Notes under the pieces: generated by a model
The model's input: the letters and a program-made list of their open reading frames with translations, nothing else
Databases searched by the model: none
Told to the model about the DNA's origin: nothing
Shown here: positions 1-8,862 of the stretch, piece after piece
Position numbering within the stretch: the first letter of the stretch is position 1
How the letters are laid out: the number at the start of each line of letters is the position of its first letter
Made by a program: the position numbers and the translations under genes
Source of the DNA: CAWEDP01 sp963807925
Lineage (GTDB): Bacteria > Acidobacteriota > Vicinamibacteria > Vicinamibacterales > CAVVIG01
Length of the DNA stretch: 64,000 nt
Assembly (NCBI GenBank): GCA_963807925.1
Contig: CAWEDP010000002.1
Coordinates: 1,240,001 to 1,304,000 of the forward strand
Direction: 5' to 3'

Positions 1-411
1 GGCGACGTGCTGCAGTTCGAGGAGGGCACCGGCCGGATCGCCGGCAAGACGACGGTCGGCCGCGTGCTCATCGACGGCACGCGCACCGGCGAGGTCGCCG
101 ACGAGGTGCTCCGCGATCGGCGCCACATCGCCGAGGACGGCCTCGTCGTGCCGGTCGTCGCCATCAACCGGCAGACCGGCATGATCGAAGGGGTGCCGGA
201 GATGGTGACGCGCGGATTCGTGATGGACGACAGCCAGGGACTCCTCGCCGAGGGCGCGCGCGTGCTCGCCGACGTCATCGACCACGCCAGCGTCGAGGAG
301 CGGACCGATCAGGGACTGATCAAGGAAAAGCTCCGCATCGAGCTGCGCCGCTTCATCCGGAAACGTTCGGGCCGGCGGCCGCTCGTGCTGCCCGTCATCA
401 TGGAGATCTGA
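1..411 (+). CDS. rnj: Ribonuclease J, C-terminal part (5' end outside window)
   Basis: The frame is open at the first base, so only the last 136 codons are present. RNase J is a metallo-beta-lactamase-fold 5' exo/endoribonuclease of mRNA decay and rRNA maturation. The fragment matches the region after the catalytic core: VLIDG...VLRDRRHIAEDGLVV, then a PEMVTRGFV segment, a helical stretch and a basic C-terminus (RRFIRKRSGRRP). The catalytic HxHxDH motif would lie upstream of the window. The stop falls four bases before the ftsK GTG, so the two genes are probably cotranscribed. Family assignment is fairly sure from the C-terminal pattern alone; the J1 versus J2 type cannot be decided. Confidence 0.85.
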   Translation, partial: GDVLQFEEGTGRIAGKTTVGRVLIDGTRTGEVADEVLRDRRHIAEDGLVVPVVAINRQTGMIEGVPEMVTRGFVMDDSQGLLAEGARVLADVIDHASVEERTDQGLIKEKLRIELRRFIRKRSGRRPLVLPVIMEI

Positions 412-415
412 CATC

Positions 416-2752
416 GTGGCTGGATCGACCGTTTCGCGCCGGTTGAGCGAGTTCGTGGGTGTGGCCCTCTTCGCGGCCGCGCTCATCTGGATCGTCTCGC
501 TGGCAGGCTACGACCCGAAGGATCCCGTCTGGTTCTTCAGCGCCGCGGCGCCGGCGGACGCAGTGGTCAACAACTTCGCCGGTCGGATCGGCGCCTTTCT
601 GGCGGAGCTGTCGTTCCAGCTGTTCGGCTACGCGTCGTACTTCATTCCGGCCATTCTGGTCGTCATCGGGTGGAACTACTTCTGGTGCCGCACGTTCGAC
701 GCGGCCGCGACGAAGGCGAGCGGCGCCGCCCTGCTCCTCGGATCGCTCAGCGCGCTGCTCAGCCTCGTGTTCGGCATGGTCGACGTCTCCGGAAAGGCCT
801 TCCGCGCCGGCGGGTATGCCGGCGAACGGCTGGCGCGAATCCTCAACGCGTATCTGAACCGGACGGGCGCCGTCATCGTCATCCTGACGCTCATCTTCCT
901 CTCCGTCATCGTCTCGACGCAGTTCTCGTTCGGCAGGCTCTTCGCGGCGCTGACCGCCATGATCGCCAACGGGATCCGGCGCGGCTGGAGCAGGGTGAAG
1001 GACCGGCGCGACGATCGGCGACGGGAGAAGCAGCGCCTCGAGGTGATTGCGAAGCACCGGAAGAACGCGCCTGTCGAGGGTCGCGCGGCGGCGCCTCCGC
1101 TCCTCGAACCGCTGGCGAAGCGGGCACGGCCGGTCCCGAGCGGGCCGCGGGACGGCGAGGCCGACGAGAGCGTCGCCGCGAAGCCGCTGCCGCGCTCCTA
1201 CGCGCCCGCCAGGGCTCCGAAGGTCACGCTGCCGACGCCGCCGCTGCCGCTCGCCGATCCCGAGCCGACCGCAAAGGCGCCCGCCGAGCGGCGGAAGGGC
1301 GATTACGCGCTGCCGCCGCTCGCGCTGCTCGACGCGCCGAAGATGGAGCGGAAGATCGACGAGCGCGAGCTCATGGACGGCGCCCGTCTGCTCGAGGAGA
1401 AGTGCCGCGAGTTCGCCGTCGAAGGCACCGTCGTGCAGATCCATCCCGGGCCGGTCGTCACCACCTTCGAGTTCAAGCCCGAGGCGGGCGTGAAGTACGC
1501 CAAGATCACCAGTCTCGCCGAGGACCTGTGCCTCGCGATGCAGGCCGAGTCCGTGCTGATCGATCGGATCCCCGGCAAGTCCACTGTCGGCATCCAGATT
1601 CCCAACCTCAATCGCGAGCAGATCTCGCTGCGCGAGCTCCTGGAGTCGGACACCTACCGTCGATCGCCGTCGAAGCTCACGCTCGCGCTGGGGAAGACGA
1701 TCCACGGCGACGCCTTCGTCTCCGATCTGTCGACGATGCCCCACCTGCTGATCGCGGGATCGACGGGCACCGGCAAGTCGGTCGGGCTGAACGCGATGCT
1801 CACGAGCATCCTCTACCGCGCCACCCCCGACGAAGTGCGGCTCATCATGATCGATCCCAAGCGGCTGGAGCTCGGGATGTACGAGGACATTCCTCACCTG
1901 TTGACGCCCGTCGTGGTGGATCCCAAGCAGGCGTCGAACGCCCTGCGCTGGGCCGTGCGCGAGATGGAAGAGCGCTACAAGACGCTGGCCGCGGAGGGCG
2001 TCCGGAACATCGAGCAGTACAACCGCAACATCCAGCACCGGCTGGCCGAGCGGTCCACGCCTGACAACGCGGCGCCTCCCAAGCCGCTCCCCTTCATCGT
2101 CGTCGTGATCGACGAGCTGGCCGATCTGATGATGGTGGCGAGCCGCGAGGTGGAGGAGTCGATTGCGCGTCTCGCGCAGATGGCGCGCGCGGTCGGCATC
2201 CACCTGATTCTCGCGACGCAGCGGCCGTCGGTCGATGTCATCACCGGGTTGATCAAGGCCAACATGCCGACGCGCATCTCGTTCCGCGTGTCGTCCAAGG
2301 TGGATTCGCGGACGATTCTCGACGGCAACGGCGCCGAGCAGCTCCTCGGCAAGGGCGACCTGCTGATTCTGCCGCCGGCATCGTCGCGCCTGGTGCGCTT
2401 GCACGGTCCGTACATCTCGGAGCAGGAGAGCGCCCGGCTCGCCAGCTTCCTCCGCAAGCAGGGGCGGCCGACCTACGACGAATCGATCACCGCCGAGGAG
2501 AAATCGGGCCCCGACGCGATCGACCTGGAGAAAGACGACCTGTACGACGAGGCCGCGCGGATTGTGGTCGGCACCGGCCAGGCGTCGATCTCGTACCTGC
2601 AGCGCCGGCTGCGGATCGGGTTCAGCCGCGCCGCGCGCCTGATCGACATGATGGAAATGGAAGGTCTCGTGTCGGCGAGCGTCGGCGGCAAGCCCCGCGA
2701 GGTCCTGGTCGACAAGGACTACTTCGCGGAGGTGGACGCGCAGCTCCGATGA
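416..2752 (+). CDS. ftsK: DNA translocase FtsK/SpoIIIE
   Basis: This 778-residue septal DNA pump clears and orients chromosome termini during division. Four membrane helices lie in the first ~170 residues (about 14-32, 62-88, 100-125 and 142-166). A basic, proline-rich linker of ~150 residues follows, then the alpha/beta motor with Walker A GSTGTGKS at residues 448-455 and Walker B VVVIDELADL near 565. The C-terminal gamma winged helix (about 715-775, SISYLQRRLRIGFSRAARLIDMME) would read polar DNA motifs. The linker is short, as in SpoIIIE-like members. The GTG start lies four bases after the RNase J stop. All expected domains are present and intact. Confidence 0.97.
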   Translation: MAGSTVSRRLSEFVGVALFAAALIWIVSLAGYDPKDPVWFFSAAAPADAVVNNFAGRIGAFLAELSFQLFGYASYFIPAILVVIGWNYFWCRTFDAAATKASGAALLLGSLSALLSLVFGMVDVSGKAFRAGGYAGERLARILNAYLNRTGAVIVILTLIFLSVIVSTQFSFGRLFAALTAMIANGIRRGWSRVKDRRDDRRREKQRLEVIAKHRKNAPVEGRAAAPPLLEPLAKRARPVPSGPRDGEADESVAAKPLPRSYAPARAPKVTLPTPPLPLADPEPTAKAPAERRKGDYALPPLALLDAPKMERKIDERELMDGARLLEEKCREFAVEGTVVQIHPGPVVTTFEFKPEAGVKYAKITSLAEDLCLAMQAESVLIDRIPGKSTVGIQIPNLNREQISLRELLESDTYRRSPSKLTLALGKTIHGDAFVSDLSTMPHLLIAGSTGTGKSVGLNAMLTSILYRATPDEVRLIMIDPKRLELGMYEDIPHLLTPVVVDPKQASNALRWAVREMEERYKTLAAEGVRNIEQYNRNIQHRLAERSTPDNAAPPKPLPFIVVVIDELADLMMVASREVEESIARLAQMARAVGIHLILATQRPSVDVITGLIKANMPTRISFRVSSKVDSRTILDGNGAEQLLGKGDLLILPPASSRLVRLHGPYISEQESARLASFLRKQGRPTYDESITAEEKSGPDAIDLEKDDLYDEAARIVVGTGQASISYLQRRLRIGFSRAARLIDMMEMEGLVSASVGGKPREVLVDKDYFAEVDAQLR

Positions 2753-2753
2753 A

Positions 2754-4728
2754 ATGAGTGAAGCCATGGCGAGATATCTGACGGCGCTCTCGATCGCGGT
2801 GCTGGCGATGGCGGCGGCCGATGCCGCGGCATCGGTGCGAACCGAGTACGCGCATGCCGTCGAAGTGGATCGGACGGCCCGCGCCGAGATGGCGGCGTCG
2901 GCCGCGCCCGCCACGGCGCTCAGGAGCGTCCGGGGGGCCATCGCGGTGTACGAGGGCGTCGTGCGGCGCCATCCGACGAGCAGCTACAGCGACAACGCGT
3001 TGTGGCAGGCGGCGCGGCTCGCGCTCGATGCGTACGCGAAGTTCTCCCAACCGCGCGACAGGGACGCCGGTATCCGGTTGCTGCGCCTGCTCGCAGCCGA
3101 GTACCCGGACCAGCCGGCTGGCCAGACAGGTCCCCGAGCAGCTCGCCAGAGCGCAGCGGGCGGAGACCGAACCGCCGCCCGCCCGGACCGCCAACGACCT
3201 TCAGGCGGTCGAGAAGCCCACGCCCCGTGCGCCGGCCATCGCGGCGCCGACGCCGGTCTCCTCCAAGCGCGCAACCATCACGGCCATTCGGCGGGCGGTG
3301 CTGCCCGACGTCGTGCGCGTGACAATCGCGCTCGACGCCGAGGTCCCGTTCCACGACGAACGAATCGAGGGCCCGGCGCGGATATTCGTCGATCTTCCCG
3401 CCAGCCGTGCCACGGCGTCGCTGACCGACCGCACGCTGCGATTCGACGGCGACTCCGACCTCGTCCGCCAGGTGCGGATCGGCCGTCATTCGGTCACCAC
3501 CACGCGCATCGTGCTCGACGCGATCGGCGTGTCGAGCTACAGCGTCTATCCGATGTACAACCCGTATCGGCTCGTGATTGACTGCGCGCGGTCCACCCAG
3601 CCGGCACGCCCGCCACGGCTCGCGGCGGCAGCGCCGATCGCGGCGCACGGCCTCGGCTCCACCCCCGAAGGGATCGTCAGAGGCGTGAAGCCCGCTGCCA
3701 TCGTGCTGCCTCCGCCGGTCCCTCCCCGGTTGGCCAGCCGGCGCGTCAGCGCGTCCTCCATGCGCGCGCTGCCGGCGTCCGCTCCCCGCGCGACGTCGCT
3801 GCTGAACGCGGCTCTCATGCCACCGCTCGCCGGCCGCGCGGTGGGAGCGGCCTGGACCCGCGCGCTGCCCGGCGCCGCGCCGGCGGGCGCCAGTCTCATC
3901 GCTGCCGCGCTCTCCCCCGCCGCGCTCCCGACGACGACGACGGCGGCGGCCGCCGCGGCACCGGGCCGAGCAGTGCCGCCGGCGCCGCCAACGCCCTCCA
4001 GCTTGTCGATGGCCCGCCAGCTCGGTCTCGGGGTCTCGAAGATCGTCATCGATCCCGGCCATGGCGGACACGATCCCGGCGCCAGGGGCAAGGGCGGCCT
4101 CACCGAGGCGGAGCTCGTGCTCGACATCTCGCTGCGCGTGCAGAAGCTGCTGATGGATCGGCTGAAGGGCGTCGAGGTGGTGCTGACGCGGCAGACCGAC
4201 TGCTTCGTTCCACTCCAGGAACGGACCGCCATCGCCAACCGCGAAGGCGCCGATCTCTTCCTGTCGGTCCACGCGAACGCCAGCGCGAACAGCCAGGCGC
4301 GCGGCGTCGAGACCTACTTCCTGAGCTTCGCGAACAACCTTGGAGCCGCCGCCGTCGCCGCCCGCGAGAACGCGGCTTCGGGGCAGGCGATGGGAGCGCT
4401 GCCGGACTTCGTCAAGGCCATCGCGCTCAACAACAAGCTGGACGAGTCGAAGGATTTCGCCACCATCGTCCAGCAGGCGCTCGTCGATCGCCTTCAGCTC
4501 ACGAACAAGTCGGTGAGGAATCTCGGCGTGAAACAGGCGCCGTTCCTCGTCCTGATCGGCGCCTCCATGCCGAGCGTGCTCGCCGAGATCTCCTTCGTCA
4601 CCAATCCGCAGGAGGCCAGGCTGCTCAAGAGCAGCGCCTACCGGCAGCGCATCGCGGAATCGCTGTTTGACGCCGTCCGCAGCTATCAGACATCGCTGAC
4701 GCGCTCGCAGTCGGTCGCCGTCCACTGA
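2754..4728 (+). CDS. N-acetylmuramoyl-L-alanine amidase with AMIN domain (apparent frameshift)
   Basis: This is a periplasmic Zn amidase that cleaves the stem peptide from MurNAc during septum splitting. The first frame gives a signal peptide (MARYLTALSIAVLAMAAADA) and a TPR-like stretch (VYEGVVRRHPTSSYSDNALW). The protein then continues one frame over from LARQVPEQLAR through an AMIN domain (ITAIRRAVLPDVVRV) and a ~150-residue Ala/Pro-rich linker to a complete Amidase_3 domain. That domain has the Zn motif IDPGHGGHDPGA, then SVHANAS, and ends with LAEISFVTNPQEARLL. Removing one G at 3116-3117 (ccggctgg to ccgctgg) restores one frame of about 657 residues. Either the gene carries a recent mutation or the sequence has an error. 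ATG 2754 follows the ftsK stop by one base; ATG 2766 is an alternative start. Confidence 0.85.
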
Positions 4729-4796
4729 TCGACCGGGACGTCGCGCTCCAGCCCTGGCGCCCGCGCCCGGAAGGCAGCCGTCCGGCCGGGCGAGTC

Positions 4797-5078
4797 TCAC
4801 CCGAGCGGACGCCGCGATCGGAAGTAGAAGAGGATTCCGCCAAACGCGAGGCCGACCGCCAGGGCCAGCAGGACGAGGACACCGGTCAATCCAAGCGCGC
4901 CAACCAGCACCTCGGCCAGGCCTGTCGGATCGTGCGGGGTCTCCACGATCCTGACGATGATTGGCGCCGATTTTTGCGCGGACCGGGCGTGCGAGAGGGT
5001 CCGGCTCAACCCGGACACGACCGGGTCTCGTGTCGCGCGCTCGAGCACGCGAACGGCCAGGAACAGGAGGAGGTTCAC
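4797..5078 (-). CDS. Small one-helix membrane protein (unknown)
   Basis: A 93-codon frame begins at a GTG ten bases after the pepA stop. Its C-terminal half looks like a real protein: PIIVRIVETPHDPTGLAEVL, then a long hydrophobic helix (LVGALGLTGVLVLLALAVGL...GGILFYF) ending in RSRRPLG. This is a periplasmic-N, cytoplasmic-C anchor. The first ~30 residues (VVSGLSRTLSHAR) are translation of the palindromic repeat described separately and do not form a good signal peptide. The 5' end may therefore have been replaced by the repeat. No function is recognised. Position and strand suggest readthrough from pepA. Confidence 0.5.
   Translation of the reverse strand: MNLLLFLAVRVLERATRDPVVSGLSRTLSHARSAQKSAPIIVRIVETPHDPTGLAEVLVGALGLTGVLVLLALAVGLAFGGILFYFRSRRPLG
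4999..5035. repeat. REP-like palindromic element, copy 1
   Basis: Two inverted repeats lie back to back. The first is gtccgg...ccggac (4999-5016). The second is gacacga/tcgtgtc, a perfect 7-bp stem with a 7-base loop (about 5015-5035). The first hairpin closely matches the one at 26095-26112. In one direction it translates as VRLNPDTT and in the other as VVSGLSRT. Confidence 0.6.
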
Positions 5079-5088
5079 CAGGATCCTG

Positions 5089-6603
5089 TCACCTGTCGAA
5101 CGAGAAGGGGAGCTCGGCCAGCGTACGGACGGCGACGCCCGTGGGGCCTTTCGGCATGTACGGCCTGGCCTCTTCCGCCCACGCCGTTCCGGCGATGTCC
5201 AGGTGGGCCCACGGCAGACCGCCTGTGAACTCCTGGAGAAAGATGGCCGCCGTAATCGAGCCGGCCGGTCGGCCGCCCGTGTTCGTGAAATCCGCGATTT
5301 CGCTCTTCAACTGCTCGCGGTAATCCTCGAAGATCGGCATCGGCCAGGCGCGGTCGCCCGCCCGATTGGCGACGGCGCGCACCTGCTCCAGCCAGTCGGC
5401 CGGCGTGCCGAAGAGCCCGCTCGTCAGCTTGCCGAGCGCAACCACGCAGGCGCCGGTCAGCGTGGCGACATCGACCAGATGCGTCGCACCGAGTCGGCGC
5501 GCGTACCACAGGCCGTCGCCCAGAATCAGGCGGCCTTCCGCATCGGTGTTGATCACTTCGACGGTCTTTCCCTCCGCGCTCCTGAGCACGTCGCCCGGCT
5601 TGACGGCCCGGCCGCCCGGCATATTCTCGGTGGTCGGCACCACACCGACGACCCGAATCGGGGCCCCGAGCATGCCGATCGCCCGCATCGCGCATGCGAC
5701 GGCTGCCCCGCCCGCCATGTCGTCCTTCATGCGGTCCATGCCGTCGGCCGGCTTGATCGAAATGCCGCCGGTGTCGAAGGTCACCCCCTTGCCCACCAGC
5801 CCGAGCACCGGTGAGGGCGGGGCGTGCGGCGGCTCGTACCGGAACACCACCACGCGCGGAGGCTCGCTGCTGCCGCGCGCCACCCCGAGCAGCAATCCCA
5901 TGCCGAGCGCGGCGATTTGGTCCTCGTCGAGCACCTCGATGGCGACCCCCGCCGCGCCCGCGATGCTTCCAGCGCGGCGGGCGAATTCGCGCGGCGTAAG
6001 CGTGTTTGCGGGTTCATTGCAGAGCTCGCGCGACAGATTGCTGCACGCCCCGAGCACGCGGCCGCGCGCCACCGCCTGCCGTACGCCGGCTTCCTCCGCC
6101 GCGCCGGGGACGACCACCGTCCACGCCGGCGCTGCGCGGCCCAGATCCTCGGTGGTCTTGTAGCTGCCGGACTCGAACTCGGCGAGGGTCAGGCCTTCGG
6201 CCGCCGCCTGCGCCATGGCGTCCGGGCTTCCGCCGGGAAGGCCCCCCGCCACGAACGCGACGCGCGCGATCCGTCGCTGCCGCGCCCAGAGACCGGCCGC
6301 GGTGGCGACCTTTCGCAACGGGTCGGCGCCGAACGCCGCGGGCTTGCCGCAGCCGACCAGCAGCAGGCGTCGGACGCGCCACGTCGGGTCGGACACGCCG
6401 GTCACGAACGTGTCGAACAGCCGCCCCGAGAACTCGCCCGATTCCAGGGCGGTGGCGACCTCGCGTCCCGGCGCCGACCCTCGATCCAGCGGTTCGAACC
6501 GGCTCTCGTCTTCGAGCCACGGCACGACCAGCAGATCGGCATCCACCGAAGCTGCCGGGCTCACACTGCACGCGATCGAATCGACGTCCGAGGCGATGGC
6601 CAT
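5089..6603 (-). CDS. pepA: Leucyl aminopeptidase (M17)
   Basis: This 504-residue M17 cytosolic aminopeptidase is a two-metal enzyme of peptide turnover, normally hexameric. The signature NTDAEGRLILGD is at about residues 350-361, and the metal/substrate region KGVTFDTGGISIKP and DDMAGGAAV precede it. The N-terminal macro-like domain (residues ~10-170) is diverged, as is usual in the family. The ATG at 6603 is preceded six bases upstream by GATAAT, which leaves no room for a Shine-Dalgarno site and suggests a leaderless message. Length is typical (480-510). The gene is transcribed divergently from the PKD-like gene. Confidence 0.95.
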   Translation of the reverse strand: MAIASDVDSIACSVSPAASVDADLLVVPWLEDESRFEPLDRGSAPGREVATALESGEFSGRLFDTFVTGVSDPTWRVRRLLLVGCGKPAAFGADPLRKVATAAGLWARQRRIARVAFVAGGLPGGSPDAMAQAAAEGLTLAEFESGSYKTTEDLGRAAPAWTVVVPGAAEEAGVRQAVARGRVLGACSNLSRELCNEPANTLTPREFARRAGSIAGAAGVAIEVLDEDQIAALGMGLLLGVARGSSEPPRVVVFRYEPPHAPPSPVLGLVGKGVTFDTGGISIKPADGMDRMKDDMAGGAAVACAMRAIGMLGAPIRVVGVVPTTENMPGGRAVKPGDVLRSAEGKTVEVINTDAEGRLILGDGLWYARRLGATHLVDVATLTGACVVALGKLTSGLFGTPADWLEQVRAVANRAGDRAWPMPIFEDYREQLKSEIADFTNTGGRPAGSITAAIFLQEFTGGLPWAHLDIAGTAWAEEARPYMPKGPTGVAVRTLAELPFSFDR

Positions 6604-6609
6604 TTGGGT

Positions 6610-6615
6610 ATTATC
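6610..6615 (-). promoter_or_regulatory. -10-like box of pepA
   Basis: GATAAT on the minus strand ends six bases before the pepA ATG. A transcript starting about seven bases downstream would begin at the start codon. No good -35 is visible. Confidence 0.45.
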
Positions 6616-6640
6616 GCGCGAGGCGCATGTCCCCCACAGC

Positions 6641-6669
6641 TTGTCCGCGCCCGAGGCGCGGCGTACAAT
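6641..6669 (+). promoter_or_regulatory. Sigma-70-type promoter of the PKD-like gene
   Basis: TTGTCC (6641-6646) and TACAAT (6664-6669) are separated by exactly 17 bases. A purine-rich site (ggcaggtaggg) precedes the ATG at 6696. Confidence 0.65.
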
Positions 6670-6695
6670 CCGTCTCTCCAGGCAGGTAGGGCCTC

Positions 6696-7145
6696 ATGAA
6701 ATCGCGAGCCCAGCGTTTCTTCTTGTGTGCGTCGGCCGCATGGGTCTGTCTCTGCCTCCCGATGGCCGCGCAGAAAGACGGCAAGGACGCCAGGGACAAG
6801 GAGGACCATCGTCCGAAGCTGACGCTGAAGGCCCAGCCGGTGATCAGCATGGCACCGTCGAAGGTGACACTGCGGGCCGAGCTGGTGGGGGGCGCCAACG
6901 ACTACGAGGAGTTCTACTGCCCCACCATCGAATGGGACTGGGGCGACGGCACGACCTCGGAATCGATGAGCGACTGCGAGCCGTACGAGCCGGGCAAGAG
7001 CGAGATCCGACGGCGCTTCACGGTCGAACATGTCTTCCGCGCCGGCTACTATCAGGTCGCGTTCCGCCTCAAACATCGCGACAAGGCGGTCGCGTCGGTC
7101 ACGGCGACCGTCCAGGTGCAGGGCGGCGCCGACTTCGGACGCTGA
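6696..7145 (+). CDS. Secreted PKD-like domain protein
   Basis: A 149-residue protein with an N-terminal signal peptide (RFFLCASAAWVCLCLPMAAQ) followed by a charged spacer. The rest is one Ig-like PKD fold: the diagnostic WDWGDGT motif lies near residues 87-93, and HVFRAGYYQVAFRLKHRD near 118-135 matches the closing strands. Two cysteines (CPTIEW and SDCEPY) could form a disulfide. PKD domains mediate extracellular protein or polysaccharide contacts; no enzymatic domain is present. The gene stands alone with its own promoter. The substrate or partner is unknown. Confidence 0.8.
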   Translation: MKSRAQRFFLCASAAWVCLCLPMAAQKDGKDARDKEDHRPKLTLKAQPVISMAPSKVTLRAELVGGANDYEEFYCPTIEWDWGDGTTSESMSDCEPYEPGKSEIRRRFTVEHVFRAGYYQVAFRLKHRDKAVASVTATVQVQGGADFGR

Positions 7146-7190
7146 TTCCGCTCACCTCGCGGGATCACGGAGCGCACCGACAGGCGGTAT

Positions 7191-7592
7191 TCACGGCGGT
7201 CCGGGTCGTCCCTGCGGCTGCCCGCCGGCAATCGTCGTCATCGACTCCTCGACGAATCCCTTCTTCGTCAGCCGGAACAAACGTGCTTCGCAGCCGCTCG
7301 TCAGCGGCCGAACGATGGCGTACCGGTCCTGCTCGTAGGTCGCGCCTTCGCCATCGAGCGCCGAGGGCCGCGGCTGGGAATCGGGATGCGAGTGGTAGAA
7401 GCCGACCACGGCGAGCCCGTTCGAGCGCGCCTCCCGCATCGCACGGATGTGGACCGCCGGATCGAGGAGGAACCGCCGGCGGGGATCGCCGGCCAGATTC
7501 GCGCTTCGGATCGACGTGACAATCTCGCCGGCACGGCCGATGAGCACGCCACAGCACTCGGACGGGCTCGCGTCACGGGCGTGGGCGGCCAT
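7191..7592 (-). CDS. JAMM/MPN+ (M67) metallopeptidase
   Basis: A JAB1/MPN domain protein with a full Zn-binding signature: the conserved Glu in SECCGVLIG and then HSHPDSQPRPSALD, which fits HxHx7SxxD exactly. Prokaryotic relatives include Mec+/RadC-like and ThiS/MoaD-processing peptidases; the substrate here is unknown. The first usable start in frame is ATG 7592, giving 133 residues. The typical first strand and helix (IAVRIAAAALEDM) are encoded just upstream and overlap the thiolase stop, with no ATG, GTG or TTG. The true start may therefore be a rare codon (ATA at 7626) or come from a shift. The gene lies 32 bases downstream of the thiolase gene. Confidence 0.8.
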   Translation of the reverse strand: MAAHARDASPSECCGVLIGRAGEIVTSIRSANLAGDPRRRFLLDPAVHIRAMREARSNGLAVVGFYHSHPDSQPRPSALDGEGATYEQDRYAIVRPLTSGCEARLFRLTKKGFVEESMTTIAGGQPQGRPGPP

Positions 7593-7624
7593 GTCCTCGA
7601 GCGCGGCGGCGGCGATGCGGACAG

Positions 7625-8815
7625 CTATAGCGCCTCCACGGCCATCGCGATTCCCATGCCGCCGCCGATGCAGAGCGACGCCACGCCGTACCGCAGCCTG
7701 CGCGCGCGCAGCGCGTGAACGAGCGTGGTCAGAACCCGCGCGCCGCTGGCGCCGATGGGGTGGCCGAGGGCAATGGCGCCGCCGTTCACGTTGACCCTCA
7801 GCGGATCCAGGTGCAGCTCGCGGATGACGGCGAGCGACTGCGCGGCGAATGCCTCGTTCAACTCGACGAGGTCGATCCGGTCCAGCGTCAGGCGTGCGCG
7901 CTCGAGCACCTTGCGAATCGCGGGCACCGGCCCGATGCCCATGATCCTCGGCTCGACGCCGGTCGTCGCGTAGGCAAGGATCCTGGCCAGCGGCGCCGTC
8001 GCTCCCCCCTCGGCCTTCGCGCGCGTCGTCACCACCAGCGCGGCGGCGCCGTCGTTGATGCCCGACGCGTTGCCGGCGGTGACGGTCCCGCCCGTGGCGA
8101 ACGCCGGCTTGAGCGTGCCGAGCTTTTGGACCGTCGTCCCCGGCCGCGGGTACTCGTCGGTGTCGACGCGCTGCGGCGGACCTTTCTTCTGCGGCACATC
8201 GACCGGGACGATTTCCGCCGCGAAGCGCCCTTCCCTGATCGCAGCGTCCGCACGACGCTGGCTTTCGGCGGCGAAGGCGTCCTGATCGGCGCGCGACACG
8301 TGGTACCGGCTCGCCACCTCCTCGGCCGTGAGGCCCATGGGGATCTCGTCGATCGCGCAGCTCAGACCCTCCGCGAGCATGGAATCGGTGGCCTGCGCGT
8401 GGCCCATGCGGTACCCCCAGCGTGCGCCCTTCAGGAGGTACGGCGCGTTCGACATCGATTCGGTGCCGCCGGCGATCACCGTGTCGACGTAGCCGACGCG
8501 CAGCGCTTCGACCGCGTGCACGACCGCCTGGAGGCCCGAGCCGCAGACCCGGTTCACCGTCTCGGCCGGCACGTCGACCGGGAGGCCCGCCTTGAGCGCC
8601 GCTTGTCGCGCGACGTTCATCCCGGCGCCCGCCTGCAGCACGCACCCGAGCGCGACGTCGCCGACCTGGGCCGGCGCGACGCCGGCCCGGGCGATCGCTT
8701 CGCGCATCGCCGTGGCCGCCAGGTCGGCGGCGGAGACGTCCCTGAACGCGCCGCCGAAGGACCCGATCGGCGTCCGGCACGCGCTGAGAATCACGGCCTC
8801 GACCTGATCGTTCAC
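7625..8815 (-). CDS. Acetyl-CoA C-acetyltransferase (thiolase II)
   Basis: A biosynthetic-type thiolase of ~396 residues catalysing reversible condensation of two acetyl-CoA, or thiolysis of acetoacetyl-CoA. The nucleophilic cysteine is in NRVCGSGLQ (about C91). The active-site loops NEAFAAQS, NGGAIALGHPIGASGAR and the C-terminal CIGGGMGIA are all intact. GTG 8815 is preferred because homology begins at NDQVEAVILSACRTPIG; an in-frame TTG at 8842 would add nine residues. It follows a CoA-transferase A subunit gene on the same strand, consistent with acetoacetate or ketone-body metabolism. Confidence 0.93.
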   Translation of the reverse strand: MNDQVEAVILSACRTPIGSFGGAFRDVSAADLAATAMREAIARAGVAPAQVGDVALGCVLQAGAGMNVARQAALKAGLPVDVPAETVNRVCGSGLQAVVHAVEALRVGYVDTVIAGGTESMSNAPYLLKGARWGYRMGHAQATDSMLAEGLSCAIDEIPMGLTAEEVASRYHVSRADQDAFAAESQRRADAAIREGRFAAEIVPVDVPQKKGPPQRVDTDEYPRPGTTVQKLGTLKPAFATGGTVTAGNASGINDGAAALVVTTRAKAEGGATAPLARILAYATTGVEPRIMGIGPVPAIRKVLERARLTLDRIDLVELNEAFAAQSLAVIRELHLDPLRVNVNGGAIALGHPIGASGARVLTTLVHALRARRLRYGVASLCIGGGMGIAMAVEAL

Positions 8816-8862
8816 GAGCACCTCGCCTGCAGCATCGTACAACGGAGGTCACGCGCCGTGGG

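Noticed and set aside
398..2941. 847-codon open frame on the minus strand
   Set aside because: It is antisense to ftsK, has no recognisable domain and is Arg/Ala/Gly-rich, as expected of GC-rich antisense frames.
4729..4796. Terminator after the amidase gene
   Set aside because: GC-rich with some pairing but no T tract on either strand.
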